DNA from: Oscillospiraceae bacterium
Lineage (GTDB): Bacteria > Bacillota > Clostridia > Oscillospirales > UBA929
Assembly (NCBI GenBank): GCA_009782475.1
Contig: WRIZ01000006.1
Location: 1-64,000 of the forward strand
DNA: 64,000 nucleotides
Direction of reading: 5' to 3'
A program made the position numbers and the translations under genes. Below the pieces are notes generated by a model. The model saw only the letters and a program-made list of their open reading frames with translations, did no database searches and had not been told where the DNA came from. How positions within the stretch are numbered: the first letter of the stretch is position 1; every line of letters begins with the position of its first letter. Below, one piece after another: positions 53,222-62,855 of this stretch.

Positions 53222-54060
53222 GGCAACGTAAACATTTCCGCGATCGCGCCCCACGGGACGTCTACCCGTACCACCCCTAAAGTGTGCGGCCCGATGTTGT
53301 TTTCAGGGAAAAAGAGCGAGACGCCGTCTTTTGTGATGCAGAAAGTGTCATACGGAAAGAAGTTCCGGGCGTTGTCTTTGGCGTCTGTCCAGTAATCACC
53401 GGGGTTTTCATCAATAAAGGCAACTACAAATTCCAACAGACGGGGGGTGTATACCTCCCGTTCCGCGTTGAAAAAGTCGTCGATGGTGAGCAGCCTGCCG
53501 TCCGCGGCGGAGAAGGTTTCGCAGAAAATATAGGTTTCTCCGCGCGCCCCGCCCATATATTCGTGCCGGGTGCGCGAGACGCTGAACAAACCGCCCGCGT
53601 TGCATTCAACGGTATAGTTCGCGTCAAATTCATAGGCTCTTGTGTCAAGAGCGGCTTCCTCCGCCATAAATTCGCACTTGCGGGTGAAGTCGTCGCGGCA
53701 GCTCGCAAAATACGTGTCAATGGCGGCGACGCCTGTCTGCGGGAAACTCCCGTTTGCGGAAAGGGTCGTCGTTCCGCCTTTTTTGAAGGTGTTTTTGTAG
53801 GTGATGCTCTCCGCCGTAATGGCGTTGTCACGCCATTCAACCGCCAGCTCAACGCTGGGGTATTCGGGCGGCGGAACAGGGGAACCGGACGGTTCCGAAT
53901 CCGTGACAAAAGGCGGGCTGGGGTCGATGGGGAGAGTTGGTTCTTCGCCCGAAACAGGCGGCGGAGACTCCTCGGGATCGGGGGATGGGGGTTCCTTACT
54001 GCAAGCGGCAAGAAGAGTAAACGATACTATGAATATTAAAGATAGACTAAATCTTCTCAA
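53218..54060 (-). CDS. DUF3298-type lipoprotein, RsiV-like outer part
   Basis: 280 residues. Lipobox LLAAC, a Pro-Ser-rich linker (about 20-70) and a C-terminal domain with the [20 protein letters not shown] and [11 protein letters not shown] patterns of DUF3298, known from the extracellular part of RsiV. No anti-sigma domain or sigma gene is present. The start is TTG 54060, 6 bases after AAAGGAGGG; ATG 54081 lies upstream of that site. It overlaps the PHP phosphatase by 14 bases. Confidence 0.75.
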   Translation of the reverse strand: MRRFSLSLIFIVSFTLLAACSKEPPSPDPEESPPPVSGEEPTLPIDPSPPFVTDSEPSGSPVPPPEYPSVELAVEWRDNAITAESITYKNTFKKGGTTTLSANGSFPQTGVAAIDTYFASCRDDFTRKCEFMAEEAALDTRAYEFDANYTVECNAGGLFSVSRTRHEYMGGARGETYIFCETFSAADGRLLTIDDFFNAEREVYTPRLLEFVVAFIDENPGDYWTDAKDNARNFFPYDTFCITKDGVSLFFPENNIGPHTLGVVRVDVPWGAIAEMFTLP

Positions 54061-54826
54061 AACGAACCCTCCTTTGTTCAAACGCCGCGACGTGGGTAAA
54101 CCCTGCCCTGCGGCACATGTCTGTGCCTTCCGCGATGTATTTTCCCAAATCAGAACTCCTGTGGGCGTCGGAACCGATTGTTACGATTTTGCCACCGCAC
54201 TCTAAGAAGAGCGAGAGGATTTTAACCGGCGGCTCGGTAAATGTCATGTTCAATTCAATCCCCAGCCCCTTGGACGCCAGCAGTGTAAAGAGCTTGCGCA
54301 GCTCCGCCTCATAACGCGGCAGCAGTTCGATCCTGTGCCCGTTATACCGCAGCATATAACGCAAAGGATAATCAATGTGTCCTAAAACGTCAAAACACCC
54401 CCACTCCGCCATCTCGCACAGTTCGGCGAAATACCGCGTGAGCAGCCCGTGGCAAACCTCTTCCGAGGGATAGCGCAATAGGTAAAAGTCTTTCTCCGCT
54501 TTCAGCGCGTGATAAGAGCCGATGATATAATCGTAGGGATAGGCCGCAACGGCGGCTTCGGCACACCCTTTGTCACGGATGCCCTCGCCCAGCTCGATCC
54601 CTAAGAGGAATTTCACACCCGTTTGGTTCTCCGCTTGGGCTTTGCGATAGGCTAAAAACCGCTCTTCCGCCGGAAGCGGTTGGTAAGAGCTGTTCCCTAT
54701 ATCGCAATGATCGGTGACGCAAAACTCTCGCAAGCCCCTTTTTTGCGCCGCGGCCAGCATTTCTTGGAAGCTGTCGAATCCGTCGGGGGAATATTCGCTG
54801 TGGGTATGGTAATCGGCGAGAAACAT
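54047..54826 (-). CDS. hisK: PHP-family histidinol-phosphatase
   Basis: 259 residues. PHP metal motifs are DYHTHSEYS, VTDHCDIGN, GHIDYPLRY and GSDAHRSSDLG. The protein matches HisK-type phosphatases, which remove phosphate from L-histidinol phosphate. AGGAGG lies 7 bases before the ATG. There are no other his genes nearby, so another substrate is possible. Confidence 0.85.
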   Translation of the reverse strand: MFLADYHTHSEYSPDGFDSFQEMLAAAQKRGLREFCVTDHCDIGNSSYQPLPAEERFLAYRKAQAENQTGVKFLLGIELGEGIRDKGCAEAAVAAYPYDYIIGSYHALKAEKDFYLLRYPSEEVCHGLLTRYFAELCEMAEWGCFDVLGHIDYPLRYMLRYNGHRIELLPRYEAELRKLFTLLASKGLGIELNMTFTEPPVKILSLFLECGGKIVTIGSDAHRSSDLGKYIAEGTDMCRRAGFTHVAAFEQRRVRFEKI

Positions 54827-54844
54827 AAACGCCTCCTAATAAGG

Positions 54845-56833
54845 TTAAAAGTTCCAATTATAAGGCAGCCAGCGAAGCAGGTAGTCGGGGTACCATGCCG
54901 GCACCTGCGTTCCGCTCAGCGCGGGATAGAAGAGGGCAAACAGAAAGACAGAAACGGCGGTGAAAGCGATGGTGTGCCGCGCCCCCCTCTTGGGGCTGCG
55001 TTCGATCATGCGGTTGAAGAGATAGGCGATGGCGACGCAGATAAAGAGCATCGAGGGGAAATAATGATAGGGGAAGGTGATGCGGGAAATGGGAATCCAC
55101 GGGACGAGCTGCGAGAGATAGGCGATCAGAATGAACAAAGCCCTGTGGCTCCGCCGCAGGAAGAGACCGAACCCGCAGGCAACGATGGCTCCCAACCCTG
55201 CCCATGTGGTCACAGGATTGGTGAAAGCCCAAAGGGTGCCGCGCGTCCCGTCGGCTCCGACCGAGTTCCAGTAATACAGGATGGGCTTGGCGTCAACCAG
55301 CCACTGATACCAGCGGGCGGCATAATTGTGGGTGGCCTCCAGCTTCGAGTGGTAATTGTACATTTTGATTTGATTCTCTTTGCAGGCTTCCCATAAGGCT
55401 TTGATGAACTCTTTCATGCTTTCAAAGCCGCCTTCGGGCGCGTTGGGCATGACATAAGGGATATAACAGGTGATATACACAACGCCGGGGATGAGGATGA
55501 AGGACGCCAACGCCACCCCCGCTGTCCCGAGGAAAAACGGGATAAAGCCGCGTTCGTTACGTCGGCAATAATCGGCGCGGCGCACCTGATAGATGCAAAA
55601 CAGCAGGAAAAGCCCCGCTCCGGCGTAAGCGCATTGCCACTTGGCCGCCACGCCGACGCCGAACGACAACCCGCAAAGGATCAGGGGCAGGTTTGTTTTC
55701 CAAAAAGAGGCGTTGAAATCGGTGGTGATATAGCGGTACATAAAGAGATACATGCAGAGGATGAAGAAGACGCAATAGACGTCGATGGTGGAGATGCGGG
55801 TTTGAACAAAGTGCATGAACTCAAAGGCAAAGAGCAGGCTCCCGCAAACGGAAACGATGGTTTTGCCGAACATCCACTTGAGCAGGATGTAGAGCAGCGG
55901 GATCATAAAAACGCCGAACAGGGCGGGCATGAACCGCCAGCCGAACGGCGTCATGCCGAATAGTTTAATACCGGCCGCCGTGATCAGTTTCCCCAGCGGC
56001 GGGTGGGTCGTTTCGTAAGGATAGATACCTTCGATAAATTCATAGGCCGTGTAGGCGTGATAAATCTCGTCAAAATGGGTCGAGTTGAGGACATCATACC
56101 GTTCCGGCACGAGGTGCTGTTCGTCAAAGAGCTTTACCGCTTCGGCGTCGAAGATGATTTCGTCGGCCGTCAGGGTGCGCAGGCCGCTTTGGCGGTTATC
56201 GGGGTCGTTCCAAACGGTGATGGAGAGTTCGCCCATTTCCAGCGGGGTGTAAAGCGGCGTGAGACGGAGATATTGGGTTGGCTCCATTAAATGCGTGAGA
56301 TACTTCACGCTTCTCCAGCGGAAGGTCTCTGAATAATCCTGCGGCAAACCCTCCTGCGCGATTTCAAGATACTTTTGCTGTTCTTTGCTCCATTCCTGCA
56401 CCATTCCGCTCCGCCATGTTTTGCCGTCGGCGGAAAATTCCAGTTTATACGCCCGTTTGTTATACCCCTTAAACAATCCCGTGAAATATTGTACTTCCTC
56501 GATCATTTCCGGCCGGCGCAGCTCCAAAACGACCGGGGTGTTTTTTTCAAAGCGGTGGAAAGACTGCGGGGAAAAGGTGTTGCCCAGATTGAAAAAGGTT
56601 ACGGCGGCATATATGGCTGTGACCAACAGGATGGGAAGGGCGTCTTTTCTCGTCATTCCTCCCGATCGCTTTAACGAGAAGAGCGGTTTGTTCCGGCGTT
56701 CGATCCACTCCAAAGAGAGGCTCCGCAGTTTTTCATGTCTGTAATATATATAAAGAAAAAACAGCACATAGATGATGGCCGCAACCGCGAACAGCTTCGG
56801 TACAACCATCTTTGCCGTTAAATTTTGGATCAA
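54845..56833 (-). CDS. Protein O-mannosyltransferase-like membrane protein
   Basis: 662 residues with about 11 membrane helices. The DE motif HFDEIYHAYTAYEF and ETTHPPLGK match the PMT/GT39 family, which moves mannose from a polyprenyl phosphate to Ser or Thr of secreted proteins. An insert of about 150 residues in the N-terminal third (about 105-250) looks like a discoidin-type beta domain. The many Pro-Ser-Thr linkers in neighbouring surface proteins are plausible substrates. The start is TTG 56833, preceded by GAAAGG; ATG 56809 is an alternative. Confidence 0.85.
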   Translation of the reverse strand: MIQNLTAKMVVPKLFAVAAIIYVLFFLYIYYRHEKLRSLSLEWIERRNKPLFSLKRSGGMTRKDALPILLVTAIYAAVTFFNLGNTFSPQSFHRFEKNTPVVLELRRPEMIEEVQYFTGLFKGYNKRAYKLEFSADGKTWRSGMVQEWSKEQQKYLEIAQEGLPQDYSETFRWRSVKYLTHLMEPTQYLRLTPLYTPLEMGELSITVWNDPDNRQSGLRTLTADEIIFDAEAVKLFDEQHLVPERYDVLNSTHFDEIYHAYTAYEFIEGIYPYETTHPPLGKLITAAGIKLFGMTPFGWRFMPALFGVFMIPLLYILLKWMFGKTIVSVCGSLLFAFEFMHFVQTRISTIDVYCVFFILCMYLFMYRYITTDFNASFWKTNLPLILCGLSFGVGVAAKWQCAYAGAGLFLLFCIYQVRRADYCRRNERGFIPFFLGTAGVALASFILIPGVVYITCYIPYVMPNAPEGGFESMKEFIKALWEACKENQIKMYNYHSKLEATHNYAARWYQWLVDAKPILYYWNSVGADGTRGTLWAFTNPVTTWAGLGAIVACGFGLFLRRSHRALFILIAYLSQLVPWIPISRITFPYHYFPSMLFICVAIAYLFNRMIERSPKRGARHTIAFTAVSVFLFALFYPALSGTQVPAWYPDYLLRWLPYNWNF

Positions 56834-56867
56834 TGCCTTTCACGTCCCTTTGTGCTCAACTTTTTCC

Positions 56868-56896
56868 ATTATACCATAAAAAACACGGACGCGCAA
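56868..56896 (-). promoter_or_regulatory. Promoter of the mannosyltransferase gene
   Basis: Minus strand TTGCGC (56891-56896), 17 bases, TATAAT (56868-56873). Confidence 0.65.
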
Positions 56897-56899
56897 CGC

Positions 56900-56928
56900 T
56901 TGTTATTCCCTAGAACCTGTGCTATTGT
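56900..56928 (+). promoter_or_regulatory. Promoter of the CotH gene
   Basis: TTGTTA (56900-56905), 17 bases, TATTGT (56923-56928). It is divergent from the mannosyltransferase promoter. Confidence 0.5.
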
Positions 56929-56961
56929 AGAACCTGATGGATAATGAAAGGCTGATGATCA

Positions 56962-58407
56962 ATGAAATGCAAGAGAATCATCGCGTTTATTTTGCTTTCG
57001 GTCATGCTGACAGCATGTACGGCGCAGGAAACGCAGGAGCCGCCGGAACCTGACCTCGCGCCAACCCTTTCCCCGTCTCCCGCAACGTCCCCGTCCGAAA
57101 GCCCTTCGCCGTCTCCAAACCCTTCGCCCAGCCCATCCCCGGAGCCGGAACCCTCTCCCGAGCCGTCTCCCGAACCCTCCCCGGAGCCAACTCCGAAGAC
57201 GTCCCCTCTGATCCGTGATGAATACGGCCGGCTTCCGGCGTTGTATTTAACCACCGACAGCGGCAAAGCCGTCACATCCAAAACGCAATACGTGACGGGG
57301 ACATTCGCCGTTGAGGTTGGCGGCAATACCTTGTACGACCCTTCCTTTTCGGTGGGCGAGCAAACGATGCAGATCAGGGGGCGGGGGACGTCCTCTTGGA
57401 ACTGGCCGAAGAAACCCTACCGCGTCAAGCTGGACGCCAAAACGTCCCTCTTCGGGCTTCCCAAAGCGAAGGACTGGATCCTCCGCCCCAATTACTCGGA
57501 TAAATCGCTGATCAGGGATCACATCGCGTTTGTCATGGGCAATACCTTGGAAAACATGGAATTTGTGCCCCATTCCGTTCTTGTGGACGTATATTTCAAC
57601 GGTTCTTATCAGGGCGTATACGTCTTGTGTGAGCGGATCGAGATCGACAAAGGCCGTTTGGAGCTCGACGTCTCCGCGGAGGAGGATACCGGCTACCTGA
57701 TCGAGGTCGGCGGGATGGAAGACGGCGACGTCTTGGGGGTCGATTATTTCAACGCGGGGACGATTACCTTAGCAACGGTGAAAAACCCCAAGCCGGAGGA
57801 GCGGACGGCGGCTCAAATGCGGTTTATCACCGACTACGTCAAAGCGGCGGACGCCGCCGTGGCAAGCCTGACGGGGTATGAAGACTACATCGACGTCCCG
57901 TCGCTGATCGATTGGTTTATCCTGCATGAGCTGACCTTTAATTTAGACAGTTCCTTCCGCAGGAGCTGCTTTATGACGAAAAACACCGGCGGCAAACTGC
58001 GAATGGGGCCGCCTTGGGATTTTGACCTGGCCTTCGGCAACCACTTCCGTTACAACAACACGCCCAATGTGTGGGCGTGCGTTTCCCGGGCGGACGGCTA
58101 CGTGGACGTCACGTGGATGGATCATCTGCTCAAAGACCCCAGCTTCACTTCCCAGCTAAAAAAGAGGTGGGAGGAAGTCGGGGACGGGCTTTTGGAAACC
58201 GCCTTGAACGAAATCGACCTGTGCGAAAAGGTGATCCATCTCTCGCAGGAGGAGAATTTCAAGGTGTGGGCGATCATGGACAGGCAGGTCGCCTTTGAAC
58301 CGGCCAATGTCGCCAAACTAACAACATATGCCGGAAAACTCCAGCATATGCGTGATTTTTTGAAGACGCGGAAAACATGGATGGACAACGCTATTTCAGC
58401 TTTTTAA
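56962..58407 (+). CDS. CotH-family kinase-like lipoprotein
   Basis: 481 residues. Lipobox MLTAC, a Pro-Ser-Glu-rich linker (about 28-85), then a CotH domain with RGRGTSSWNWPKKPYRVKL, NYSDKSLIRDHIAF, GVYVLCERIEID and the active-site GPPWDFDLAFGN. CotH kinases phosphorylate spore-coat proteins in Bacillus, but this one is a lipid-anchored surface protein with no spore-coat neighbours, so the partner is unknown. It is divergent from the mannosyltransferase and overlaps the next gene by 17 bases tail to tail. Confidence 0.9.
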   Translation: MKCKRIIAFILLSVMLTACTAQETQEPPEPDLAPTLSPSPATSPSESPSPSPNPSPSPSPEPEPSPEPSPEPSPEPTPKTSPLIRDEYGRLPALYLTTDSGKAVTSKTQYVTGTFAVEVGGNTLYDPSFSVGEQTMQIRGRGTSSWNWPKKPYRVKLDAKTSLFGLPKAKDWILRPNYSDKSLIRDHIAFVMGNTLENMEFVPHSVLVDVYFNGSYQGVYVLCERIEIDKGRLELDVSAEEDTGYLIEVGGMEDGDVLGVDYFNAGTITLATVKNPKPEERTAAQMRFITDYVKAADAAVASLTGYEDYIDVPSLIDWFILHELTFNLDSSFRRSCFMTKNTGGKLRMGPPWDFDLAFGNHFRYNNTPNVWACVSRADGYVDVTWMDHLLKDPSFTSQLKKRWEEVGDGLLETALNEIDLCEKVIHLSQEENFKVWAIMDRQVAFEPANVAKLTTYAGKLQHMRDFLKTRKTWMDNAISAF

Positions 58408-59077
58408 TCTTTTCAAACGCCCGGACGACCATAAAGACCGCCATGCCGAAAATGGAGATACACAGCAGCCCGCCGAAAACGCTGTTCATGACAAACGCAA
58501 GGTGTTCATCCTCGCCGAAGGCGGTAAACAGGGCGATTTGCAGTGAATAAATGGCTACCAACGCCTGCGTGAATGTGATGATTTTCACGGCGGATAATAC
58601 CGGGCTGTTCAACTTTCTGTATTTAACGATGTCAACAATGGCATTGATCAGGAAAATAAAGGTAAATGTAGCAACGATATAGATCAGCAAACCGGGGTAT
58701 TCGCTCCCCCCGCCTTGATGGATCATCTGATAGACGATCCCGGTCAGGGAGGCGTTCAGCGCGAACAGCAGGAAGCCGCAGAAACGGTAGACTTGATATT
58801 CCTGCCGCAGCCCGCCTTTGATCTTCTTCATGTTGCGCAGCAGCAAAAACCGCGTCGTGCCGATGATCAAAAAGAAAACCGCCTCGGCTCCGAACCAGTA
58901 GGAGGCGTAGTAAATCCCTGTAAACATCTTAAACCCGGCGTAGAGCAGATTGAGCGAAAGGGCGATTCTGATTTGCAGGGGGATGCTTGAAAGATAACGG
59001 CCTGTAATTTTATTCTCATAGATAAAGGTTCGTATTTTACCGTACCGTGTGTGAAGGGCTGCTATAAACCGCTTCAA
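58391..59077 (-). CDS. Integral membrane protein, unknown
   Basis: 228 residues and about six membrane helices, with no catalytic motif. It is the last gene of a minus-strand unit that includes the two-component system and exporter upstream. The start is TTG 59077, overlapping the kinase stop by four bases, so it is translationally coupled to the kinase. Its job may be sensing or membrane assembly, but this is not shown. Confidence 0.7.
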   Translation of the reverse strand: MKRFIAALHTRYGKIRTFIYENKITGRYLSSIPLQIRIALSLNLLYAGFKMFTGIYYASYWFGAEAVFFLIIGTTRFLLLRNMKKIKGGLRQEYQVYRFCGFLLFALNASLTGIVYQMIHQGGGSEYPGLLIYIVATFTFIFLINAIVDIVKYRKLNSPVLSAVKIITFTQALVAIYSLQIALFTAFGEDEHLAFVMNSVFGGLLCISIFGMAVFMVVRAFEKIKKLK

Positions 59078-60129
59078 TGCAAATCCCCCCGCAGTTTGAC
59101 TGTAAAGGTGCTGCCTTGCCCGGGAACGCTGTCTACCGAAATCTCCCCACCGGCAATGTCCACCACCCGTTTGACCAACGCCAGCCCCAAACCGTTGCCT
59201 TGCGTCGCGTGGGATTTATCCCCCTGATAAAACTTCTCAAAGATGCGCCGCGCAACGTCCGGCGGCATCCCGCACCCGGTGTCGCTCACCCGGACGACCG
59301 CCGAGCCGTTGACCAAATCTAAGCTGACCGTGATCCTTCCGCCCGGCTCGGTGAACTTGACGGCGTTGGAGAAGAGGTTGTTCCACACAAGGGTGAGCAG
59401 TTCCTCGTCGGCTCTGACCGTCACATCGTTGATCTCGGCGCGGATGGCGATCCCTTTCGCCTCCCAAGCATCCTCAAACGCAAGGAGGCATTCCCGCAGC
59501 TGTTCGCCCAAGTTGTATTTCCGCGCTTCCGGGTAGATTTGCTGGTTTTCCAGCTTATTCAATTTCAAGATGTTGGTAATCAGTTCGGATAACCTGACGG
59601 CGGCGGCGGTGACCGTCTTGGCGCAGCCGATCCGCTTCTCTTCCTCCAGCCCGGGGTCTTGCAGCATGGCCGAATAGTTTTGGATGACCGAGAGCGGCGT
59701 TTTCAGTTCGTGCGAGACATTGGCGATAAAGTCGGCGCGCAGGGTTTCGATCCCGCCCAGTTCCTCGGCCATGGTGTTGAAATGCCCGATGATGGCGTCG
59801 AACTCATTCGTCCGATTTAATCCGTGCAGGGGTTCGATCCGCGCCGAAAAGTCTCCGCGCGTCAGCCGTTCGGCCGCGCTCAATATCCGTTTCACCGGGC
59901 GTTCAACGGTGTATTTCCGCCGGAACCCGTCGATGACGGTGCAAATCAGGCTCAATATCAGCACATTCATAAAGGTGAGCCGCGCGCTTCTCGTGATCTC
60001 CTCGCCCAGCTCCAAGTCCATCGTCAGGATAAACATCAAAAAGGAGCAGGAGACGAGAAAGGAAACGGTTACAAAGAAGATGAGATAGCTCCATATGGAA
60101 AAGATGCTCCGGCTATACGGCTGTTTCAT
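59074..60129 (-). CDS. Sensor histidine kinase
   Basis: 351 residues. Two membrane helices (about 11-33 and 42-62) with a very short outer loop, a HAMP domain, dimerisation helix with the phospho-acceptor His in SHELKTPLSVIQNYSAM, and ATPase motifs NLFSNAVKF, DTGCGMPP and GNGLGLALVKR. The short sensor loop fits kinases that sense through the membrane or an exporter. ATG overlaps the regulator's stop by four bases. Confidence 0.93.
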   Translation of the reverse strand: MKQPYSRSIFSIWSYLIFFVTVSFLVSCSFLMFILTMDLELGEEITRSARLTFMNVLILSLICTVIDGFRRKYTVERPVKRILSAAERLTRGDFSARIEPLHGLNRTNEFDAIIGHFNTMAEELGGIETLRADFIANVSHELKTPLSVIQNYSAMLQDPGLEEEKRIGCAKTVTAAAVRLSELITNILKLNKLENQQIYPEARKYNLGEQLRECLLAFEDAWEAKGIAIRAEINDVTVRADEELLTLVWNNLFSNAVKFTEPGGRITVSLDLVNGSAVVRVSDTGCGMPPDVARRIFEKFYQGDKSHATQGNGLGLALVKRVVDIAGGEISVDSVPGQGSTFTVKLRGDLH

Positions 60130-60797
60130 TTGACGACCGCCTTATACCCGAGGCCGTGGACTGTCACGATCTCAAAATCTTCGCAGCCGGAGAATTTATC
60201 CCGCAGTTTGGTGATGTAAACGTCCACGGCGCGGGGGCCGGACGAGGTTTCCAGCTCCCAAAACTCATCCATCAACTGCGAGCGGGTGAAGGCCTTTTTC
60301 GGGTAGGATAACAGTTTATAGAGCAGGTTGAACTCCCGCGGCGTGAGGGGAACCTCCTCCTCACCGACCGACGCCGTATTCCCCTCCGCGTCCAACACAA
60401 GGTTCCCGACCGTCAGTTTCTTGCTGTGCGCGATTTTGGCGCGGCGCAGCAGGGCGTTGATGCGCAGGATCAGCTCGTCGAGGATGATGGGTTTGACCAT
60501 ATAGTCGTCGATCCCGGCGCGGAACCCATGCTCCTTGGACGCCAAATCGTCCCGCGCCGACATGAAGAGGATGGGGATGTCTGTGTTCAGCCCCCGCACC
60601 GTTTTGGCAAACTCAAACCCGTCGATGCCGGGCATCATGATGTCGGAGACGATCAAGTCAAAGAGGGTTCCGTAGAGCGCATCATAAGCCTCGTTGGCTC
60701 CGGGGCAGCCCACCGCTTCAAACCCGTTCCGCGAAAGGGTTGAGCAAACGGCCTGATTGAGTTCGCGGTCATCTTCCACAACGAGGATTTTGAACAT
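60126..60797 (-). CDS. OmpR-family response regulator
   Basis: 223 residues. Receiver domain with EDDRELNQ, the phospho-Asp in LIVSDIMMPG and Lys in YMVKPIIL, then a winged-helix DNA-binding domain ending in VDVYITKLRDKF and VHGLGYKAV. Start ATG 60797 has GGGAGGGG upstream; the longer frame from 60833 lacks a site. With the kinase it probably controls the ABC exporter genes transcribed upstream of it on the same strand. Confidence 0.94.
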   Translation of the reverse strand: MFKILVVEDDRELNQAVCSTLSRNGFEAVGCPGANEAYDALYGTLFDLIVSDIMMPGIDGFEFAKTVRGLNTDIPILFMSARDDLASKEHGFRAGIDDYMVKPIILDELILRINALLRRAKIAHSKKLTVGNLVLDAEGNTASVGEEEVPLTPREFNLLYKLLSYPKKAFTRSQLMDEFWELETSSGPRAVDVYITKLRDKFSGCEDFEIVTVHGLGYKAVVK

Positions 60798-60836
60798 AGG
60801 GTAACCCCTCCCTTTGCGGGTATCATAACACAAACG

Positions 60837-61655
60837 TCACGCTAAGTCGCGCTTTTTGAGGAATAGATTGGAAACCGTCCCGAAAGCGAGGGCTCCGGCT
60901 CCTCCCGCGACGAGCGCGGCAAGAGGCGCGATGACCGTTGAGTCAAGGGTGGTGCCGAAACTAGCGACCGGATAAAACATCATGCCAAGCAGGAAGGTGA
61001 AAACAATCGTCAGCCACAGCTTGCTGCGGAAAAAGACGGCGATGCTCAGGAAGAGGGGGCAGAAGACGCCCATCAGGAGCATTTTGGAAACCAAACAGAA
61101 GACCAAACCGCCAAAGCCGCTGACGCCCAATTCAAACGATTTGCCTGTGAACGCTCCCGCAAGCACCGTCCCGCACACATACATGACAATCATACCCGCG
61201 CCGGAAAAGATACCGATCGCGCTTTTGGAGAGTACATAGTCGATCTTTTTGGAATGAACGGTGAAAATGTTTTTGACAAAGCCCGAACTGTAATCATGGG
61301 CGACGAAGATGGCCATCAGCAGCCCGGCGAAAATATACAGCATATTGATGTTGGCGAACCCGGCCAGATCAAACCCGCCGCTTTCTTCGCCGGTAAAGTT
61401 TTCCGATGTTTCGATCAGCTGCCATGTATAGTCGAAAGCCGGCATTTCGATTTGCGGCGTATTGGCGGCATACTGGGAAGTTGACTGCGGCGCGCCCGTT
61501 GTTTCAACAACCGACAGGCCGAGCACCATAGCGGGGATGATGGCGGCAATGGCCAGCATGATGTAGAACAATGGGGTGTTGAACAGGCGGTAAAAATCGA
61601 GTTTCAGCATGGATTTCACCCGGCTGCCGAAAGACGGGGATTCAAAAGCGGTCAT
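60837..61655 (-). CDS. ABC transporter permease
   Basis: 272 residues, about six membrane helices with a large outer loop (about 45-95) after the first. It is of the ABC-2 type (LKLDFYRLFNTPLFYIML opening). It forms an exporter with the ATPase gene one base upstream. Start ATG 61655 is chosen; the longer frame runs inside the ATPase gene. Substrate unknown; antimicrobial peptide export or resistance is common for such sets. Confidence 0.85.
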   Translation of the reverse strand: MTAFESPSFGSRVKSMLKLDFYRLFNTPLFYIMLAIAAIIPAMVLGLSVVETTGAPQSTSQYAANTPQIEMPAFDYTWQLIETSENFTGEESGGFDLAGFANINMLYIFAGLLMAIFVAHDYSSGFVKNIFTVHSKKIDYVLSKSAIGIFSGAGMIVMYVCGTVLAGAFTGKSFELGVSGFGGLVFCLVSKMLLMGVFCPLFLSIAVFFRSKLWLTIVFTFLLGMMFYPVASFGTTLDSTVIAPLAALVAGGAGALAFGTVSNLFLKKRDLA

Positions 61656-61656
61656 G

Positions 61657-62562
61657 TTAAGCCGCCCCCTTTCTGTTGGACATAATGCGCAGATAATATT
61701 CCTCCAGACCGATTTTGCGGAAGCTGATCTCGTTGACGGCGATCCCGTTGGCATACAGCAAGCCGCCCACGTTGGAGCTTTCGCTCTCGTCATAGATACG
61801 GATACCTTCGTCCTTCTGCTCGATCTCTTTGTACTTCTGTGACAGGACGCCGATGGCCTGCGCGTTGTTGCCCGTTTTGGCGAAGACGAAGTCGCGGCAT
61901 TCGCCGCTCATCTCGTCCTCGCGCATCTCCTTGATCAATGTGCCGTTGCGGATGATGCCGTAATGGGTGGCGATCTTGGCCAGCTCGCCGAGGATATGGG
62001 AGCTGATCAGGATGGTCACGCCTTCCTCGCGGTTGAGCTCGATCAGGGTTTCCCGCACGATCCGCATCCCGTCGGCGTCCAGCCCGTTGATCGGTTCGTC
62101 CAGAACCAGCATCCGGGGACGGCCGAGCAGCGATTGAGCCACACCGAGCCGCTGTTTCATGCCGAGGGAGCATTTGCTGAATTTGCGGTTGGCCGCCCCG
62201 GCCATGCTCACCAGCTTCAAAACGCGCTCGACTTCGGCTTTGGGGTTTTTGATGTTGAGGTTGAGAGCCTGCATCATCAGGTTTTGATAGACGGTGCTGT
62301 TGCCGAAGCAGCCGGGGTTTTCGATCAGGACGCCCATCCGGGCGCGGACGCCGGGGTCGGTGTAGTGCTTGCCGTATAGCCTGATGCCGCCGCCGCTGGG
62401 AACCAAAAGACCGCAGATGAGTTTCTCGGTGGTGGATTTACCCGAGCCGTTTTCCCCGATGAACCCGTAGATCGACCCTTCAGGGACTTTCAGGTTGAGG
62501 TTTTGCACGGCGGCGATGTTGTGAAAGGTTTTTGACAGGGCTTCGGTTTCGATTGCGTACAT
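61657..62562 (-). CDS. ABC transporter ATPase
   Basis: 301 residues. Walker A GENGSGKSTTEK, signature LGMKQRLGVAQSLLG, Walker B MLVLDEPINGLDAD, and a C-terminal extra domain (about 215-301) that is usual in exporters of the antibiotic or lantibiotic resistance type. GGAGGG precedes the ATG. It is the first gene of the exporter-two-component unit. Confidence 0.93.
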   Translation of the reverse strand: MYAIETEALSKTFHNIAAVQNLNLKVPEGSIYGFIGENGSGKSTTEKLICGLLVPSGGGIRLYGKHYTDPGVRARMGVLIENPGCFGNSTVYQNLMMQALNLNIKNPKAEVERVLKLVSMAGAANRKFSKCSLGMKQRLGVAQSLLGRPRMLVLDEPINGLDADGMRIVRETLIELNREEGVTILISSHILGELAKIATHYGIIRNGTLIKEMREDEMSGECRDFVFAKTGNNAQAIGVLSQKYKEIEQKDEGIRIYDESESSNVGGLLYANGIAVNEISFRKIGLEEYYLRIMSNRKGAA

Positions 62563-62700
62563 AGGGTTGTTCCCTCCTTGTGAATGGGTTTTTCTGTATG
62601 ATACACCCCGGTTGTTTCCAAAATGATTGCGATTTGTTAGAGATTTATTAAAATAACTTTTATTTTCGCGGACAATCTATTCAAAAGAAGGTGTCCGTGA

Positions 62701-62835
62701 TGAACGAGGAATTTGACTTCCCGGAGGAATCCGGTTTATCGGAGCAAGATCAATCGTCGATCCAAAATTTAGGCGCGGTGACGGCGCAGGGGGAGAAGTC
62801 GGCCATCCATTGCCTGACCATCGTCGGGCAGATAG
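62701..62835 (+). pseudogene. tepA: 5' fragment of a tepA-like (ClpP-class) gene, cut by an inserted element
   Basis: ATG 62701 follows GAAGGTG. The 45 codons end in the conserved TepA segment AIHCLTIVGQI, which in Bacillus TepA is followed by EGH and about 190 more residues. Here the match stops at 62835 and the frame runs into unrelated sequence to a stop at 62895-62897. The 3' part should lie beyond the far end of the element right of the window. TepA-like ClpP-fold proteins are linked to translocation and envelope quality control. If the element excises precisely, the gene would be restored. Confidence 0.75.
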
Positions 62836-62855
62836 TAATTGTAGACAATTATTAT
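62828..62855. other. Candidate attachment junction of the serine-recombinase element
   Basis: The tepA reading GGGCAGAT (62828-62835) passes into AGTAATTGTAGACAATTATT, which contains the inverted pair TAATTG/CAATTA (62837-62842 and 62847-62852). The stop of the recombinase gene (62852-62854) touches it. The crossover core should lie within 62828-62840. Confidence 0.6.
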
